This document shows positions 32,682-42,196 of a DNA stretch of 64,000 nt, piece by piece. The position numbers and the translations under genes were made by a program. The notes beneath the pieces are model-generated. The model did not search any database. It was not told the DNA's origin and saw only the letters and a program-made list of their open reading frames with translations. Source of the stretch: Palaemon carinicauda (Eukaryota > Arthropoda > Malacostraca > Decapoda > Palaemonidae); NCBI RefSeq assembly GCF_036898095.1, contig NC_090744.1, positions 96,393,383-96,457,382 of the forward strand, read 5' to 3'. Within the stretch, counting starts at the first letter, position 1. The number at the start of each line of letters is the position of its first letter.

Positions 32682-34515
32682 GGTGCAGCAGGTAGGGGGG
32701 AGGCTCTATGCCTTCCGCAACAAATGGAGGTTCAGTCCCTGGGCGTTCAGTATCATCTCCAAGGGACTGGGGTGGAGTTGGATTCAAGGACCTCCTCCTC
32801 CGAACAAATTTCGTCAACATTCCACTCCGGACCTGGTCGAATTTGTCCAGGATCTTTTACAAAAGAACGCCATACAAGAAACGAAACATCTGAAGTTTCA
32901 AGGTCGGCTGTTCAGTGTCCCGAAGAAGGATTCAGACAAGAGAAGAGTGATTCTAGATCTATCCCTTCTCAACTTGTCCATTCAATGCGACAAGTTTCGA
33001 ATGCTTACCGTCTCGCAGGTGCGGACCTTACTTCCCCGTGGGGCCGTCACCACCTCTATCGATCTTACAGACGCCTACTATCACGTCCCGATAGCGAGAC
33101 ACTTCCGTCCGTACCTAGGCTTTCGCTTAGGGGACAAAAGTTACTCCTTCAAGGTGATGCCTTTCGGGCTCAACATCGCCCCAAGGATCTTCACAAAGCT
33201 AGCAGAAGTCGCTGTTCAGGAACTCAGGAATCTAGGGATTCAAGTAGTAGCCTATCTGGACGACTGGCTCATTTGGTCAGACACCTCCCAAAATTGCCTA
33301 AAAGCCACTCACAAAGTCATCCATTATCTTCAGTCTCTAGGCTTCCAGATCAACTTCAAGAAGTCCCGTCTTCTTCCAAAATCGAAGTTCCAATGGCTCG
33401 GCCTGCAATGGGATCTTATATCTCATACTCTGTGTCTTCCCAGACCCAAGAGGTTAGAGATTGCAAGGAACACCAAACGCTTTCTCAAAGACAAAGTAAG
33501 TTCCAGACGACTCCAAGAGAAGATTCTGGGGTCCCTTCAGTTTGCCTCAGTGACGGATCTTCTTCTGAAGGCAAAATTGAAAGATATCAATCGTGTCTGG
33601 CGTTCGAGGGCGAACCGGAAGCTCCGGGACAGGAAAGTCCGCCTTCCTCCCATTCTACGGGAAAGACTTCTTCCTTGGACAAGAGCAAACAGTCTGTCAA
33701 AGTCAGTTCCCCTTCGATTTCCGCCTCCGGAATTAATCATTCACACAGACGCATCCTTATCAGGTTGGGGCGGCTATTCTCACCTCAAGAAAGTTCAAGG
33801 TCTTTGGACTCCCTTGTTCCGCCATTTTCACATCAATGTGCTAGAGGCCATGGCAGTTCTTCTAACCCTGAAACGTCTCGCTCTTCCCAAGAAACAACAC
33901 CTTCGTCTGGTCCTCGACAGCGAAGTGGTGGTCCGCTGCCTCAACAGAGGCGGGTCAAAGTCAGGGCCTCTGAATCATGTTCTAGTAGCCATATTCTCCC
34001 TAGCAGCCTCGAACCGTTGGCATCTTTCAGCTGTCCACCTGGCGGGAGTCCGGAATGTAGTGGCAGACGCCCTGTCCCGGACCTCCCCTCTAGAATCGGA
34101 ATGGTCACTCGATCTAAAGTCATTTCGGTGGATTCTCTCTCAGGTTCCCGGTCTCCAAGTGGACCTCTTCGCCACGGAATCCAACCACAAATTGAGAGTA
34201 TATGTGGCTCCCAATCTAGACCCTCAGGCTTACGCCACAGACGCCATGTCACAGAATTGGGACAACTGGGAAAAGATTTATCTCTTTCCCCCGGTGAATC
34301 TTTTACTGAAAGTTCTAGACAAACTGAGATCCTTCAAGGGACAAGTAGCCTTGGTCGCACCCAACTGGCCCAAGAGCAACTGGTATCCTCTCCTGCGGGA
34401 GTTGAGACTATACCCTCACCCGATACCCAATCCGGTTCTGTCTCAGATAGTACAAACACGCGTTGTGTACGCTTTCTCAAACATTCAGAGCGCCCTAACT
34501 TTATGGACTTTATGA
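32299..34515 (+). CDS. RT / RNase H polyprotein of element C
   Basis: 738-codon frame overlapping the end of gag. Its first part is the shadow of gag. RT begins near 32690 with YAFRNKWRFSPWAF, then VILDLSLLNLSIQ, TTSIDLTDAYYHVPIARH (catalytic Asp), MPFGLNIAPRIFTKL and VVAYLDDWLIWS (catalytic YLDD, about 33250). RNase H follows with IIHTDASLSGWGGY, INVLEAMAVLL, LVLDSEV and VVADALSRTSP, giving the D-E-D-D set. Last comes a VDLFATESNHKLRVY ... YLFPPVNLL ... LVAPNWPKSNW block, where DIRS elements carry a methyltransferase-like domain. How it is translated (frameshift or reinitiation) is not clear. Confidence 0.88.
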   Translation: MTPQIIKPGVGRSLDHIPPPSSGNNRVLHPTSGCLFLHLLLSLHSLPPLGLLRMTMSPFCYLRASFLVPPPLPLPLTSLTRLIALPRVMVEVEATTVALTRTKAGEEPFAEERTSEADVEATPQTNTEVQQVGGRLYAFRNKWRFSPWAFSIISKGLGWSWIQGPPPPNKFRQHSTPDLVEFVQDLLQKNAIQETKHLKFQGRLFSVPKKDSDKRRVILDLSLLNLSIQCDKFRMLTVSQVRTLLPRGAVTTSIDLTDAYYHVPIARHFRPYLGFRLGDKSYSFKVMPFGLNIAPRIFTKLAEVAVQELRNLGIQVVAYLDDWLIWSDTSQNCLKATHKVIHYLQSLGFQINFKKSRLLPKSKFQWLGLQWDLISHTLCLPRPKRLEIARNTKRFLKDKVSSRRLQEKILGSLQFASVTDLLLKAKLKDINRVWRSRANRKLRDRKVRLPPILRERLLPWTRANSLSKSVPLRFPPPELIIHTDASLSGWGGYSHLKKVQGLWTPLFRHFHINVLEAMAVLLTLKRLALPKKQHLRLVLDSEVVVRCLNRGGSKSGPLNHVLVAIFSLAASNRWHLSAVHLAGVRNVVADALSRTSPLESEWSLDLKSFRWILSQVPGLQVDLFATESNHKLRVYVAPNLDPQAYATDAMSQNWDNWEKIYLFPPVNLLLKVLDKLRSFKGQVALVAPNWPKSNWYPLLRELRLYPHPIPNPVLSQIVQTRVVYAFSNIQSALTLWTL

Positions 34516-35477
34516 AGTTTGCGGCTATGCATGGTGCCAATATTGATCCTCAAAACACCTTGTTCCTAGAATCGGATAAACGGGATTCCACCATCCGCCA
34601 GTATGACTCTGCAGTTAAAAAGTTGGCAAAATTTTTAATAGACTCAGACGTGAACTGTATGAACTTGAACCTTACAGTCACTTTCTTTAGATCTTTATTA
34701 GAATCAGGTCTGGCAGCCAATACTATCACCACTATTAAATCGGCACTGAAAAAGATCTTCCTAGTGGGTTTTAACATAGACTTAACCAACTCTTTGTTAG
34801 CTTCAATTCCGAAAGCTTGTGCCAGACTGAAACCGGTTACTCGTCCTACCCCGGTGACCTGGTTCCTTAATGACGTACTCAAATTGGCTTCTGATACCAT
34901 TAACAGTTCTTGTGATTACATGCCCCTTCTCAGGAAAACACTTTTCCTAGTGAGCTTGGCTTCCGGGGCAAGAATTTCTGAATTGGCAGCCTTGTCGAGA
35001 GACCCGGGTCATATTGACTTTCTGCCTTCAGGAGAGGTCCTTCTTTCTCCTAACAAATTCTTTTTGGCTAAGAATGAAGACCCTCAAAACAGATGGACCT
35101 CCTGGAAAATTGTTCCCCTCACGCAAGATCCGTCGCTGTGCCCTGTCACTACTCTTAGGTCTTATTTATCCCGGACCTCCTCTAACTCCTCGGGGCCTCT
35201 ATTCGTTAGAGAACAAGGCGGTACCATTACTATTAAAGGGATCAGGCAACAAATTTTGTATTTTATTAAACAAGCTAACCCTGACTCTTTTCCTCTTGCA
35301 CATGATATCAGGGCGGTTGCCACCTCGGTGAACTTCTTTCACCACATGAATTTTACAGACCTTTCCAGGTATACAGGGTGGAAATCACCGTCAGTGTTCA
35401 AGAAACACTACCTTAAACATTTGGAAGCCCTAAAATTTTCTACAGTAGCCGCAGGGAGCGTCGTTACTCCCGAGTAA
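32724..35477 (+). CDS. Tyrosine recombinase of element C
   Basis: 917-codon frame in the same phase as gag. Its first 600 or so codons overlap the RT/RNase H frame and are Ser/Pro-rich without a known domain. The recombinase occupies roughly the last 320 codons. The core-binding part is RDSTIRQYDSAVKKLAKFLI. LASGARISELAALSRDPGH holds the first catalytic Arg, AHDIRAVATSVNFF gives HxxR, and SVFKKHYLKHLEAL carries the likely Tyr. It would integrate the circular intermediate. The frame is uninterrupted to TAA at 35477. Confidence 0.87.
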   Translation: MEVQSLGVQYHLQGTGVELDSRTSSSEQISSTFHSGPGRICPGSFTKERHTRNETSEVSRSAVQCPEEGFRQEKSDSRSIPSQLVHSMRQVSNAYRLAGADLTSPWGRHHLYRSYRRLLSRPDSETLPSVPRLSLRGQKLLLQGDAFRAQHRPKDLHKASRSRCSGTQESRDSSSSLSGRLAHLVRHLPKLPKSHSQSHPLSSVSRLPDQLQEVPSSSKIEVPMARPAMGSYISYSVSSQTQEVRDCKEHQTLSQRQSKFQTTPREDSGVPSVCLSDGSSSEGKIERYQSCLAFEGEPEAPGQESPPSSHSTGKTSSLDKSKQSVKVSSPSISASGINHSHRRILIRLGRLFSPQESSRSLDSLVPPFSHQCARGHGSSSNPETSRSSQETTPSSGPRQRSGGPLPQQRRVKVRASESCSSSHILPSSLEPLASFSCPPGGSPECSGRRPVPDLPSRIGMVTRSKVISVDSLSGSRSPSGPLRHGIQPQIESICGSQSRPSGLRHRRHVTELGQLGKDLSLSPGESFTESSRQTEILQGTSSLGRTQLAQEQLVSSPAGVETIPSPDTQSGSVSDSTNTRCVRFLKHSERPNFMDFMKFAAMHGANIDPQNTLFLESDKRDSTIRQYDSAVKKLAKFLIDSDVNCMNLNLTVTFFRSLLESGLAANTITTIKSALKKIFLVGFNIDLTNSLLASIPKACARLKPVTRPTPVTWFLNDVLKLASDTINSSCDYMPLLRKTLFLVSLASGARISELAALSRDPGHIDFLPSGEVLLSPNKFFLAKNEDPQNRWTSWKIVPLTQDPSLCPVTTLRSYLSRTSSNSSGPLFVREQGGTITIKGIRQQILYFIKQANPDSFPLAHDIRAVATSVNFFHHMNFTDLSRYTGWKSPSVFKKHYLKHLEALKFSTVAAGSVVTPE

Positions 35478-35782
35478 CTCACAGGTTAATGCCTTGACTC
35501 TTTATCTCTCCCTCTTACCTGCCTCATTTATACCCTATTGTATTCGTTGGTCTTGCACCTGAATACTGTTATTATATTTGTAAATTTTATGCTCCTGAGT
35601 ATCTGTATATATTATCACTCACGGCTTTATTATACCTACCTTATTGGATTTATGTTCATATTTAAGATACCCTTATAATTGTTTTTTGGTACTCATCTCT
35701 GATTAAAGCATCCTGTATTTCTCTTACGCTTATGTTTTTTCCTTTATTTTGCAAGTTTGGTGACATTTTTCTCTTGTATAGA
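35478..35782 (+). other. 3' untranslated segment of element C
   Basis: AT-rich non-coding sequence between the recombinase stop and the ICR. No gene seen. Confidence 0.6.
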
Positions 35783-36213
35783 TTCACTGGGCGGCACAGG
35801 TTCGAGCCCAGAAAAGGGATTTTGACGTAGGAAAAATCTATTTCTGGGCGAGGGACCTGTGCCGCCCAGTGAACCCTCCCAGCTCCTCTCCCTTGGAGTC
35901 CCCAAACTTTGGGTGCTAAGGAGTTGGGTTCTGAGCGGATGCATTGTAGTAGTACCGAGTGAGGTTGAACGGCTCTCCTCTATTGGGGTTCCCTGTCGTG
36001 GATTAATCTAAATAGTGCGGGACCTCTGGAATATACGCCCAATTTTATACCGACACCAATAGGTGAGCGAGCTAGTTAACCTAGCACTCCTTTACATTTT
36101 TTCTCTGGTATATTTAGCAGTAAATTACCTAAGAATAAGTGCTAAATGGAGCTTATTCACTGGGCGGCACAGGTCCCTCGCCCAGAAATAGATTTTTCCT
36201 ACGTCAAAATCCC
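35783..36213 (+). repeat. ICR and right ITR of element C
   Basis: The ICR at 35783-35872 consists of the complement of the left terminus (TTCACTGGGCGGCACAGGTT ... GAAAAG). It is followed directly by the complement of the right terminus (GGATTTTGACGTAGGAAAAA ...). The right ITR runs from 35912 to 36213. From the ICR the circle junction would read AAAATCCC-TTTTCTGGG. Confidence 0.92.
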
Positions 36214-37081
36214 TTATTTAGCCTCAAAAGATTAGGAAACCGAATAGTAGGAAGTAATTAGCTGTATCATTGACTAGTTAGTTGCCATCAACCACCAGAT
36301 AGCGTGGTGGTTAATAGGAAATTTTTATTTTGCAGTAGATGTTAACAGCTTCAAGTAGAATTTCACGAAAATACTCTAATGATAATAATGATAAATCTGT
36401 AGTAGGTTCCCTAGATACCTTGCTGAGAATTGAACTTGTATGTGCAATTAGTTGAAATTTAATTTAGATAAGTACTCGATGAAATACAGAGGCATTTAAT
36501 CGTTTAAAAATACCCCTATGAACTTGTCAGTACATACATAGGCTAGTTCACCAGCTATAGCAAGATCAGCTGATTGAAATATAATGGTAGGGTGAGATAG
36601 GGGTGTTATAAACTGGAAGCTCAGGCTAACTATATTGGACTGTGGAACCTTTCAACTTGAGAACCCATTTTTGGAATGCATTCGATTCTTATCTAGGAGA
36701 CCTACTGTATCGATGTATTTTCAGTTGGTCTGTTAATTTACCTTCTTGAATATTGTTAATATGTTTAGCACTATGAATATAGAAACTTTTCACAAAGATA
36801 CAGATTATGTTGTATGAGTATGAGCATTTCTTAGCTGTATTACATAGTCTTGTTTTCTTCTTTGTAAGATTCAATACTACACATTACTCAATTATAAAAG
36901 TTTTATTCTAGCTGTGACCAGATAGTAGAACGCTCTTTCTATTCTGACCGTTGAATCAATGTAACTTCAGTTCATACTTTTTGCGAATGCTTTTATGTAA
37001 CTCGGATTGACAAAAGTCTTGGTTCTTAATTTTGAGTGAATTATCCATCTTAATGTTATTACTGATGTTAAAATTTATTAT
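36214..37081. other. Intronic sequence between elements C and E
   Basis: AT-rich, no gene or clear repeat found. Confidence 0.5.
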
Positions 37082-37206
37082 ATATATATTTTTTCATTAT
37101 TTCTATTATTTCCCTTTCACACTTTTCTGCTTTTTCTGTTGGAGCCCATGGGCTGTAGCTTACTGCGTTTCAACTACGGTTGTGGCTTGGATATTAATGA
37201 TAATTG
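37082..37206 (+). repeat. Diverged 3' end of the CR1/L2-like LINE family
   Basis: TTCTGTTGGAGCCCATGGGC ... CAACTACGGTTGTGGCTTGG resembles the LINE 3' termini at 54237-54350 and 54530-54658, followed by a short TAATGATAAT tail. It is a short, old fragment. Confidence 0.6.
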
Positions 37207-37282
37207 ATTTTTACAATTGATATGTAGTTTTAAAAGCAACATTGGAGAATCAGCATTGAAAAGTTATGGTGTTGTCTTCAAT

Positions 37283-37456
37283 TTTTCAATATTAAACTTA
37301 CCCGGTGATCATATAGCTGTCAGCTCTGCTGCCCGACAGAAAAACCTAAGGACGAAATACGCCAGCGATCGCTATACAGGTGGGGGTGTACATCAACAGC
37401 GCCATCTGTCGAGTAGGTACTCAAGTACTCGATGTCAACACAGAACCAATTTTCTC
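37283..37456 (+). repeat. Left ITR of element E
   Basis: Begins TTTCAATATTAAACTTACCC. It matches 43637-43836 in inverted orientation without a visible difference in the inner part. It contains CAACAGCGCCATCTGTC at 37394-37410. Confidence 0.92.
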
Positions 37457-37662
37457 TCTGTCGTGCCACCGGCAAGACCTATTGAATACGCTGTTGTTTT
37501 CTGGATTGATTTTCACGTTATTTGGTGAAGTATTCATTTCTAGTTATTAGCTATCGCTGTGCAGAAGTTATCTTCAATACTTCCTTGCATTCTTTTTTGG
37601 ATTTTGGATTATTTGTTGACGACTTGGATAGATTTTGAATTCCCCCCTTTGACTAATTCAAG

Positions 37663-40137
37663 ATGTCTGACCCTTCTCAAGTCCCCAAGTACAGGAAGTG
37701 TAGCGCTAGGGACTGTTCTAGGCGTCTTCCGAAGGCCTCTATCGATCCGCACACCGTTTGTTCCAATTGTAGGGGTAAAGCCTGTCAATTGGAAGATCGA
37801 TGTGAGGAATGCGTTGGGCTTTCGGATTTCGGGTTTCAAGAATTCCTGAAATATGCACGTAGGCTAGAGAAGGATAGGATCAGGAGGAGTTCGTCTCGCT
37901 CAATTGATTTTTCCTCTCCCCATGCCCCTCAACCTATTCCTTCCCCTGTAGTGGTTGCACCCGACCCCCCTGCTAGCTCTCATCAACCTTCAATGGCAGA
38001 TATGATGCGTGCCATCCAGGCTCTAGGTGAGAGAGTCGAGTCATTGGCGAATGACCGCAATCAACTCATGGCTGACGTCAGGGAGTTGAAAGGTAAAAGT
38101 GCAGTGGGAAGTGAAGTGAGTGTCAGTGCAGTGAAAAGTGTCAGTGTTACGCATGAGGGTGCGTCTGTTCATGCCTGTCGTCCTCCCAGTCCGGGACCTC
38201 TTGCAAGCTCCCAAGCCCAGGGGAGAAGCAATGTCGTACGACCAAAGGGTTCGACAGGCTTTAATCAGCGGACAGACGTTCCCTCCGTGGTTTCGGACGT
38301 ATCTTTCCTAGATCGTCCCACCCACAAGAAGACGAGTGAGCCCGTTTTTTCCTCGTCTGCGGAAGAGGTTTCTCAACAGAAACGATGGACCAAGGTCTCA
38401 CGGCCTCTTAAACGTAAGGTCCCTTCCGAGCAAGTCCAACGGCCCAGGTGTAGCCACTGGGTCAGTTTGGACTCGCTGCAGTCCTCCGACGACTGCACAC
38501 CTCCTAAGAGAGGCAAAGTGGTACCGCAACAGGCAGTAACTCCGTCTGTTGCCGCACCCGCTGTTTTAGACCCTCAGTCACAACGGACAGTAACTCCGTC
38601 TGTTGCCGCACCCGCTTTTGTAGACCCTAAGTGGTCTTTGCTGCAGTCTATGCAGACTCAGTTAGCTGCTGTTATGCGGGAGTTTCGTGCGGAGAAGGTT
38701 GACGCTGCACCCATTAGCCTACAACCTGCCACGGTTGTGCGCCCAGCAGACGCTGAGGCTGCCTGCTCCCACACTCCAGCTGTGAGAGCTCCTCCACCCA
38801 TGCGCAGTCGACCCTGCCAGACGCATGCTGACGTTCACAGACGCACGGAACCCTCCGTTGCCGTTCGTGAGCTACCACAACAACAGGAAGGTGGAGTTAA
38901 GCTGCCGTGTTTTGACGCGGTGCGTCAGTCTCCGCAACCCACGGTGGTCTCCGCTATCCTTCCACAGTCGGGAGTAGACGCTTTGCGCACCCACTCAGCT
39001 TTGGTTGTTGCCAGTTCTCAGACTGACCAACAGTGGCATGAAGTTGGGTCCAGTGCAGCCACGCATGCACCCGTGCTGCCGGACTCAGCCGTCCAGCTTG
39101 TACCTACTCCGTTGCCTCTTCCTCCTCAACATTCAGACGATGGAATCTCTGATGATGACGAAGCTGCACATCTTGACGACCAACACTCGGACATCGAAGA
39201 ACCCAAGTCCACGCCTCCCTCCTTAGACTTTAGGAAAGTGCTTGCGCTGTTCAAGGATTTATATCCGGATCAGTTTGTGTCTGCAGCACCACGCTCGCCT
39301 CCCTCTGAGTTCGCTTTAGGCATGCAGTCAGCAGCACCTGCCTTTACGAAGCTCGTACTCGCTCGCTCGTCCAAGAGAGCTTTAAGGGTACTGGGAGAGT
39401 GGTTGCAGTCCAAGAAGCAAATGGGGAAGACATCCTTCATGTTTCCCCCGGTCAAGCTTGCTTCCAGATCTAGCGTCTGGTATGCCACGGGAGGAGTTCT
39501 CGGCTTGGGAGTTCCTGCCTCTGCCCAGGGCGACTTCTCAAGTCTGGTAGACTCTCCCCGCAGGCTGGCTATGAGACGCTCCAAGATTTGCTGGACTCCT
39601 TCGGATATGGACCATCTTATGAAGGGAGTTTTCCGTGCATTCGAAGTCTTTAACTTCTTGGACTGGTGTTTGGGAGCGTTGAGCAGGAAGACCTCCCCTT
39701 CTGATAAGGAAACTTCCATGCTCATCATGTCCTGCATGGACAAAGCCATACGGGATGGTTCTAGTGAGCTTGCGGCTTCTTTCGTGTCTGGGGTCCTCAA
39801 GAAGCGGGATCACCTTTGCTCCTTCTTGTCAGGTGGAGTCACCCCATGTCAAAAGTCGGAGCTTATGTTTGCTCCACTCTCGAAGTGTCTCTTCCCTGAA
39901 GAGTTGATCAAGGAGATTGCTGCCTCCTTGATCCAGAAAGACACCCATGACCTGGTGGCGTCATCCGCACGCAAAGCCACCCCTTTGCCCTCCGTGCCTA
40001 GACCCAGGATGGACACTCCAGCGTCAAGGTTCATTCCGCCCTTTCGTGGCAGAGCCTCCAGCAGAGGAGGTGCTCGTGCCGGAAGTCAACGTGGGAGCAA
40101 GAAGAAGGGTTCCAAGTCCTCTAGAGGCAGAGTCTGA
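37663..40137 (+). CDS. Gag of element E
   Basis: 824 codons from MSDPSQVPKYRKCSARDCSR, the only family-wide start. N-terminal cysteines (13, 18, 33, 36, 41, 47, 50) and His 30 form a likely zinc-binding module. A coiled-coil-like stretch (SMADMMRAIQALGERVESLA) lies near residue 107, followed by a long proline/serine-rich linker with TPSVAAPA repeats. A conserved C-terminal half begins LDFRKVLALFKDLYPDQFVS and includes LGALSRKTSPSDKETSMLIM. The tail is R/G/K-rich and probably binds RNA. It would form the particle in which the element is reverse-transcribed. About 73% of its length aligns with the F copy by eye, with a few indels. Confidence 0.88.
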   Translation: MSDPSQVPKYRKCSARDCSRRLPKASIDPHTVCSNCRGKACQLEDRCEECVGLSDFGFQEFLKYARRLEKDRIRRSSSRSIDFSSPHAPQPIPSPVVVAPDPPASSHQPSMADMMRAIQALGERVESLANDRNQLMADVRELKGKSAVGSEVSVSAVKSVSVTHEGASVHACRPPSPGPLASSQAQGRSNVVRPKGSTGFNQRTDVPSVVSDVSFLDRPTHKKTSEPVFSSSAEEVSQQKRWTKVSRPLKRKVPSEQVQRPRCSHWVSLDSLQSSDDCTPPKRGKVVPQQAVTPSVAAPAVLDPQSQRTVTPSVAAPAFVDPKWSLLQSMQTQLAAVMREFRAEKVDAAPISLQPATVVRPADAEAACSHTPAVRAPPPMRSRPCQTHADVHRRTEPSVAVRELPQQQEGGVKLPCFDAVRQSPQPTVVSAILPQSGVDALRTHSALVVASSQTDQQWHEVGSSAATHAPVLPDSAVQLVPTPLPLPPQHSDDGISDDDEAAHLDDQHSDIEEPKSTPPSLDFRKVLALFKDLYPDQFVSAAPRSPPSEFALGMQSAAPAFTKLVLARSSKRALRVLGEWLQSKKQMGKTSFMFPPVKLASRSSVWYATGGVLGLGVPASAQGDFSSLVDSPRRLAMRRSKICWTPSDMDHLMKGVFRAFEVFNFLDWCLGALSRKTSPSDKETSMLIMSCMDKAIRDGSSELAASFVSGVLKKRDHLCSFLSGGVTPCQKSELMFAPLSKCLFPEELIKEIAASLIQKDTHDLVASSARKATPLPSVPRPRMDTPASRFIPPFRGRASSRGGARAGSQRGSKKKGSKSSRGRV

Positions 40138-40222
40138 CTGCCACCTTCTTCAGACAGCAGTGGGAGCCAGGCTCAAGAACTACTGGCAGGCCTGGGAGAA
40201 CAGGGGCGCAGACGCATAGTCT

Positions 40223-42196
40223 GTGAAGTTACTCAGGGAGGGGTACAAGATTCCATTCTTGCGCAAGCCCCCTCTAGCAACAACTCCCATCGACCTCTCT
40301 CCCAGGTACAGAGAGGAGGACAAGAGACTAGCTTTACAGCAAGAGGTGTCTCTCTTACTACAAAAGGGAGCGGTAGTCATAGTCCGGGACCATCAATCCC
40401 GGGGCTTCTACAACCGCCTCTTCTTAGTGCCGAAGAAGACAGGAGGGTGGAGACCGGTGCTAGACGTCAGTGCTCTGAATGTCTTTGTCACAAAGCAGAC
40501 GTTCACCATGGAGACGACAAAGTCGGTTCTAGCATCGGTCAGGAAGGAAGACTGGATGGTCTCGTTAGACCTAAAGGACGCTTACTTTCACGTCCCCATC
40601 CACCCAGATTCCCAACCTTTTCTAAGGTTCGTTTTCGGGAAGGTTGTATACCAGTTCCAAGCCCTGTGCTTTGGCCTAAGCACGGCACCTCTAGTTTTTA
40701 CCAAACTGATGAGGAATATTGCCAAATTCCTGCATTTAGCGGATATCAGAGCCTCCCTCTATTTGGACGACTGGCTTTTAAGAGCTGCGTCAAGTCGTCG
40801 CTGTCTGGAGAATCTACAGTGGACTCTAGATCTGACCAAGGAATTGGGTCTCCTGGTCAATATAGAAAAGTCCCAACTCGTCCCATCCCAAACTATAGTA
40901 TACCTAGGAATGGAGATTCAGAGTCAAGCTTTTCGGGCTTTTCCGTCGGCCCCCAGAATCAGTCAAGCCCAAGAATGCATCCAGTCCATGCTGAAGAAGG
41001 ACCGATGTTCAGTCAGACAGTGGATGAGTCTGATAGGGACGCTTTCATCACTGGACCAGTTCATCGCGTTAGGGAGACTCCACCTCCGTCCCCTTCAATT
41101 TCACTTAGCTGCTCACTGGATAAAGGACAAGACGCTAGAAGCGGTCTCGGTTCCTATTTCCGAGAAGATGAAGTCGTCACTGACTTGGTGGAAGAACAAC
41201 ATTCTCCTCAGGGAGGGTCTGCCACTGGCTGTTCAGACCCCCGACCACCTTCTCTTCTCGGACGCATCGGACACGGGCTGGGGTGCGACATTGGACGGTC
41301 GGGAATGCTCGGGCACGTGGAATGCGGTTCAAAGCGAGTTGCACATCAACTGCAAGGAGCTACTGGCAGTTCATCTGGCCTTGAGAAGCTTCAAGTCCCT
41401 CCTTCTAGGCAAGGTGGTGGAGGTGAACTCCGACAACACCACAGCCTTGGCGTACATCTCCAAGCAAGGAGGGACTCATTCGATGACGTTGTACGAGATC
41501 GCAAGGGACCTCCTCACCTGGTCAAGAGATCGAAACATATCCCTAGTAACGAGGTTCATTCAAGGCGACATGAATGTCATGGCAGACCGCCTCAGCCGGA
41601 AGGGTCAAATCATCCCAACAGAGTGGACCCTTCACAAGAATGTATGCAACAGACTATGGGCATTGTGGGGCCAGCCCACCATAGATCTGTTCGCAACCTC
41701 GATGACCAAGAGGCTCCCAATTTATTGTTCACCGATTCCGGACCCAGCAGCAGTTCACATAGATGCCTTCCTTCTGGATTGGTCCCATCTAGACCTTTAT
41801 GCGTTCCCCCCGTTCAAGATTGTCAACAGAGTACTGCAGAAGTTCGCCTCTCACGAAGGGACAAGGTTGACGTTGGTTGCTCCCCTCTGGCCCGCGAGAG
41901 AATGGTTCACCGAGGTACTGCAATGGCTAGTAGACGTTCCCAGAACACTTCCTCTAAGAGTGGACCTTCTGCGTCAGCCGCATGTAAAGAAGGTACACCC
42001 AAACCTCCACGCTCTTCGTCTGACTGCCTTCAGACTATCGAAAGACTCTCGAGAGCTAGAGGCTTTTCGAAGGAGGCAGCCAGAGCGATTGCTAGAGCTA
42101 GGAGGACATCCACTCTCAAAGTCTACCAGTCGAAGTGGGAAGTCTTCCGAAGCTGGTGCAAGTCTAAATCAGTATCCTCAACCAGTACCTCTGTAA
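40223..42196 (+). CDS. RT / RNase H polyprotein of element E
   Basis: 657 codons. The frame is also open upstream to about 39947, overlapping gag, but a TAG at 40217 separates that part. RT motifs in order: FYNRLFLVPKKTGGWRPVLD, MVSLDLKDAYFHVPIHPDSQ (catalytic Asp), LCFGLSTAPLVFTKL, and SLYLDDWLL near residue 178. RNase H: LFSDASDTGWGA (near 343), KELLAVHLAL, VNSDNTTALAY and NVMADRLSRKG. The end block DLFATSMTKRLP ... YAFPPF ... LVAPLWPAREW sits where DIRS elements carry a methyltransferase-like domain. It makes the cDNA and removes template RNA. Confidence 0.87.
   Translation: MKLLREGYKIPFLRKPPLATTPIDLSPRYREEDKRLALQQEVSLLLQKGAVVIVRDHQSRGFYNRLFLVPKKTGGWRPVLDVSALNVFVTKQTFTMETTKSVLASVRKEDWMVSLDLKDAYFHVPIHPDSQPFLRFVFGKVVYQFQALCFGLSTAPLVFTKLMRNIAKFLHLADIRASLYLDDWLLRAASSRRCLENLQWTLDLTKELGLLVNIEKSQLVPSQTIVYLGMEIQSQAFRAFPSAPRISQAQECIQSMLKKDRCSVRQWMSLIGTLSSLDQFIALGRLHLRPLQFHLAAHWIKDKTLEAVSVPISEKMKSSLTWWKNNILLREGLPLAVQTPDHLLFSDASDTGWGATLDGRECSGTWNAVQSELHINCKELLAVHLALRSFKSLLLGKVVEVNSDNTTALAYISKQGGTHSMTLYEIARDLLTWSRDRNISLVTRFIQGDMNVMADRLSRKGQIIPTEWTLHKNVCNRLWALWGQPTIDLFATSMTKRLPIYCSPIPDPAAVHIDAFLLDWSHLDLYAFPPFKIVNRVLQKFASHEGTRLTLVAPLWPAREWFTEVLQWLVDVPRTLPLRVDLLRQPHVKKVHPNLHALRLTAFRLSKDSRELEAFRRRQPERLLELGGHPLSKSTSRSGKSSEAGASLNQYPQPVPL

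Larger units (their letters stand above)
28542..36213 (+). mobile_element. DIRS family-2 element C, apparently complete
   Basis: A 7.7-kb element of a second DIRS family, unrelated to family 1 in its termini. The left end is TTTTCTGGGCTCGAACCTGT and the right end is ACGTCAAAATCCC. The roughly 250-base inner ITRs look identical, which implies recent insertion. It has a long leader with a tandem hairpin array, a two-exon gag, a long RT/RNase H frame, a recombinase frame, an ICR and the right ITR. I see no disabling stop or frameshift. It is the best candidate for an active element in the window. Confidence 0.93.
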
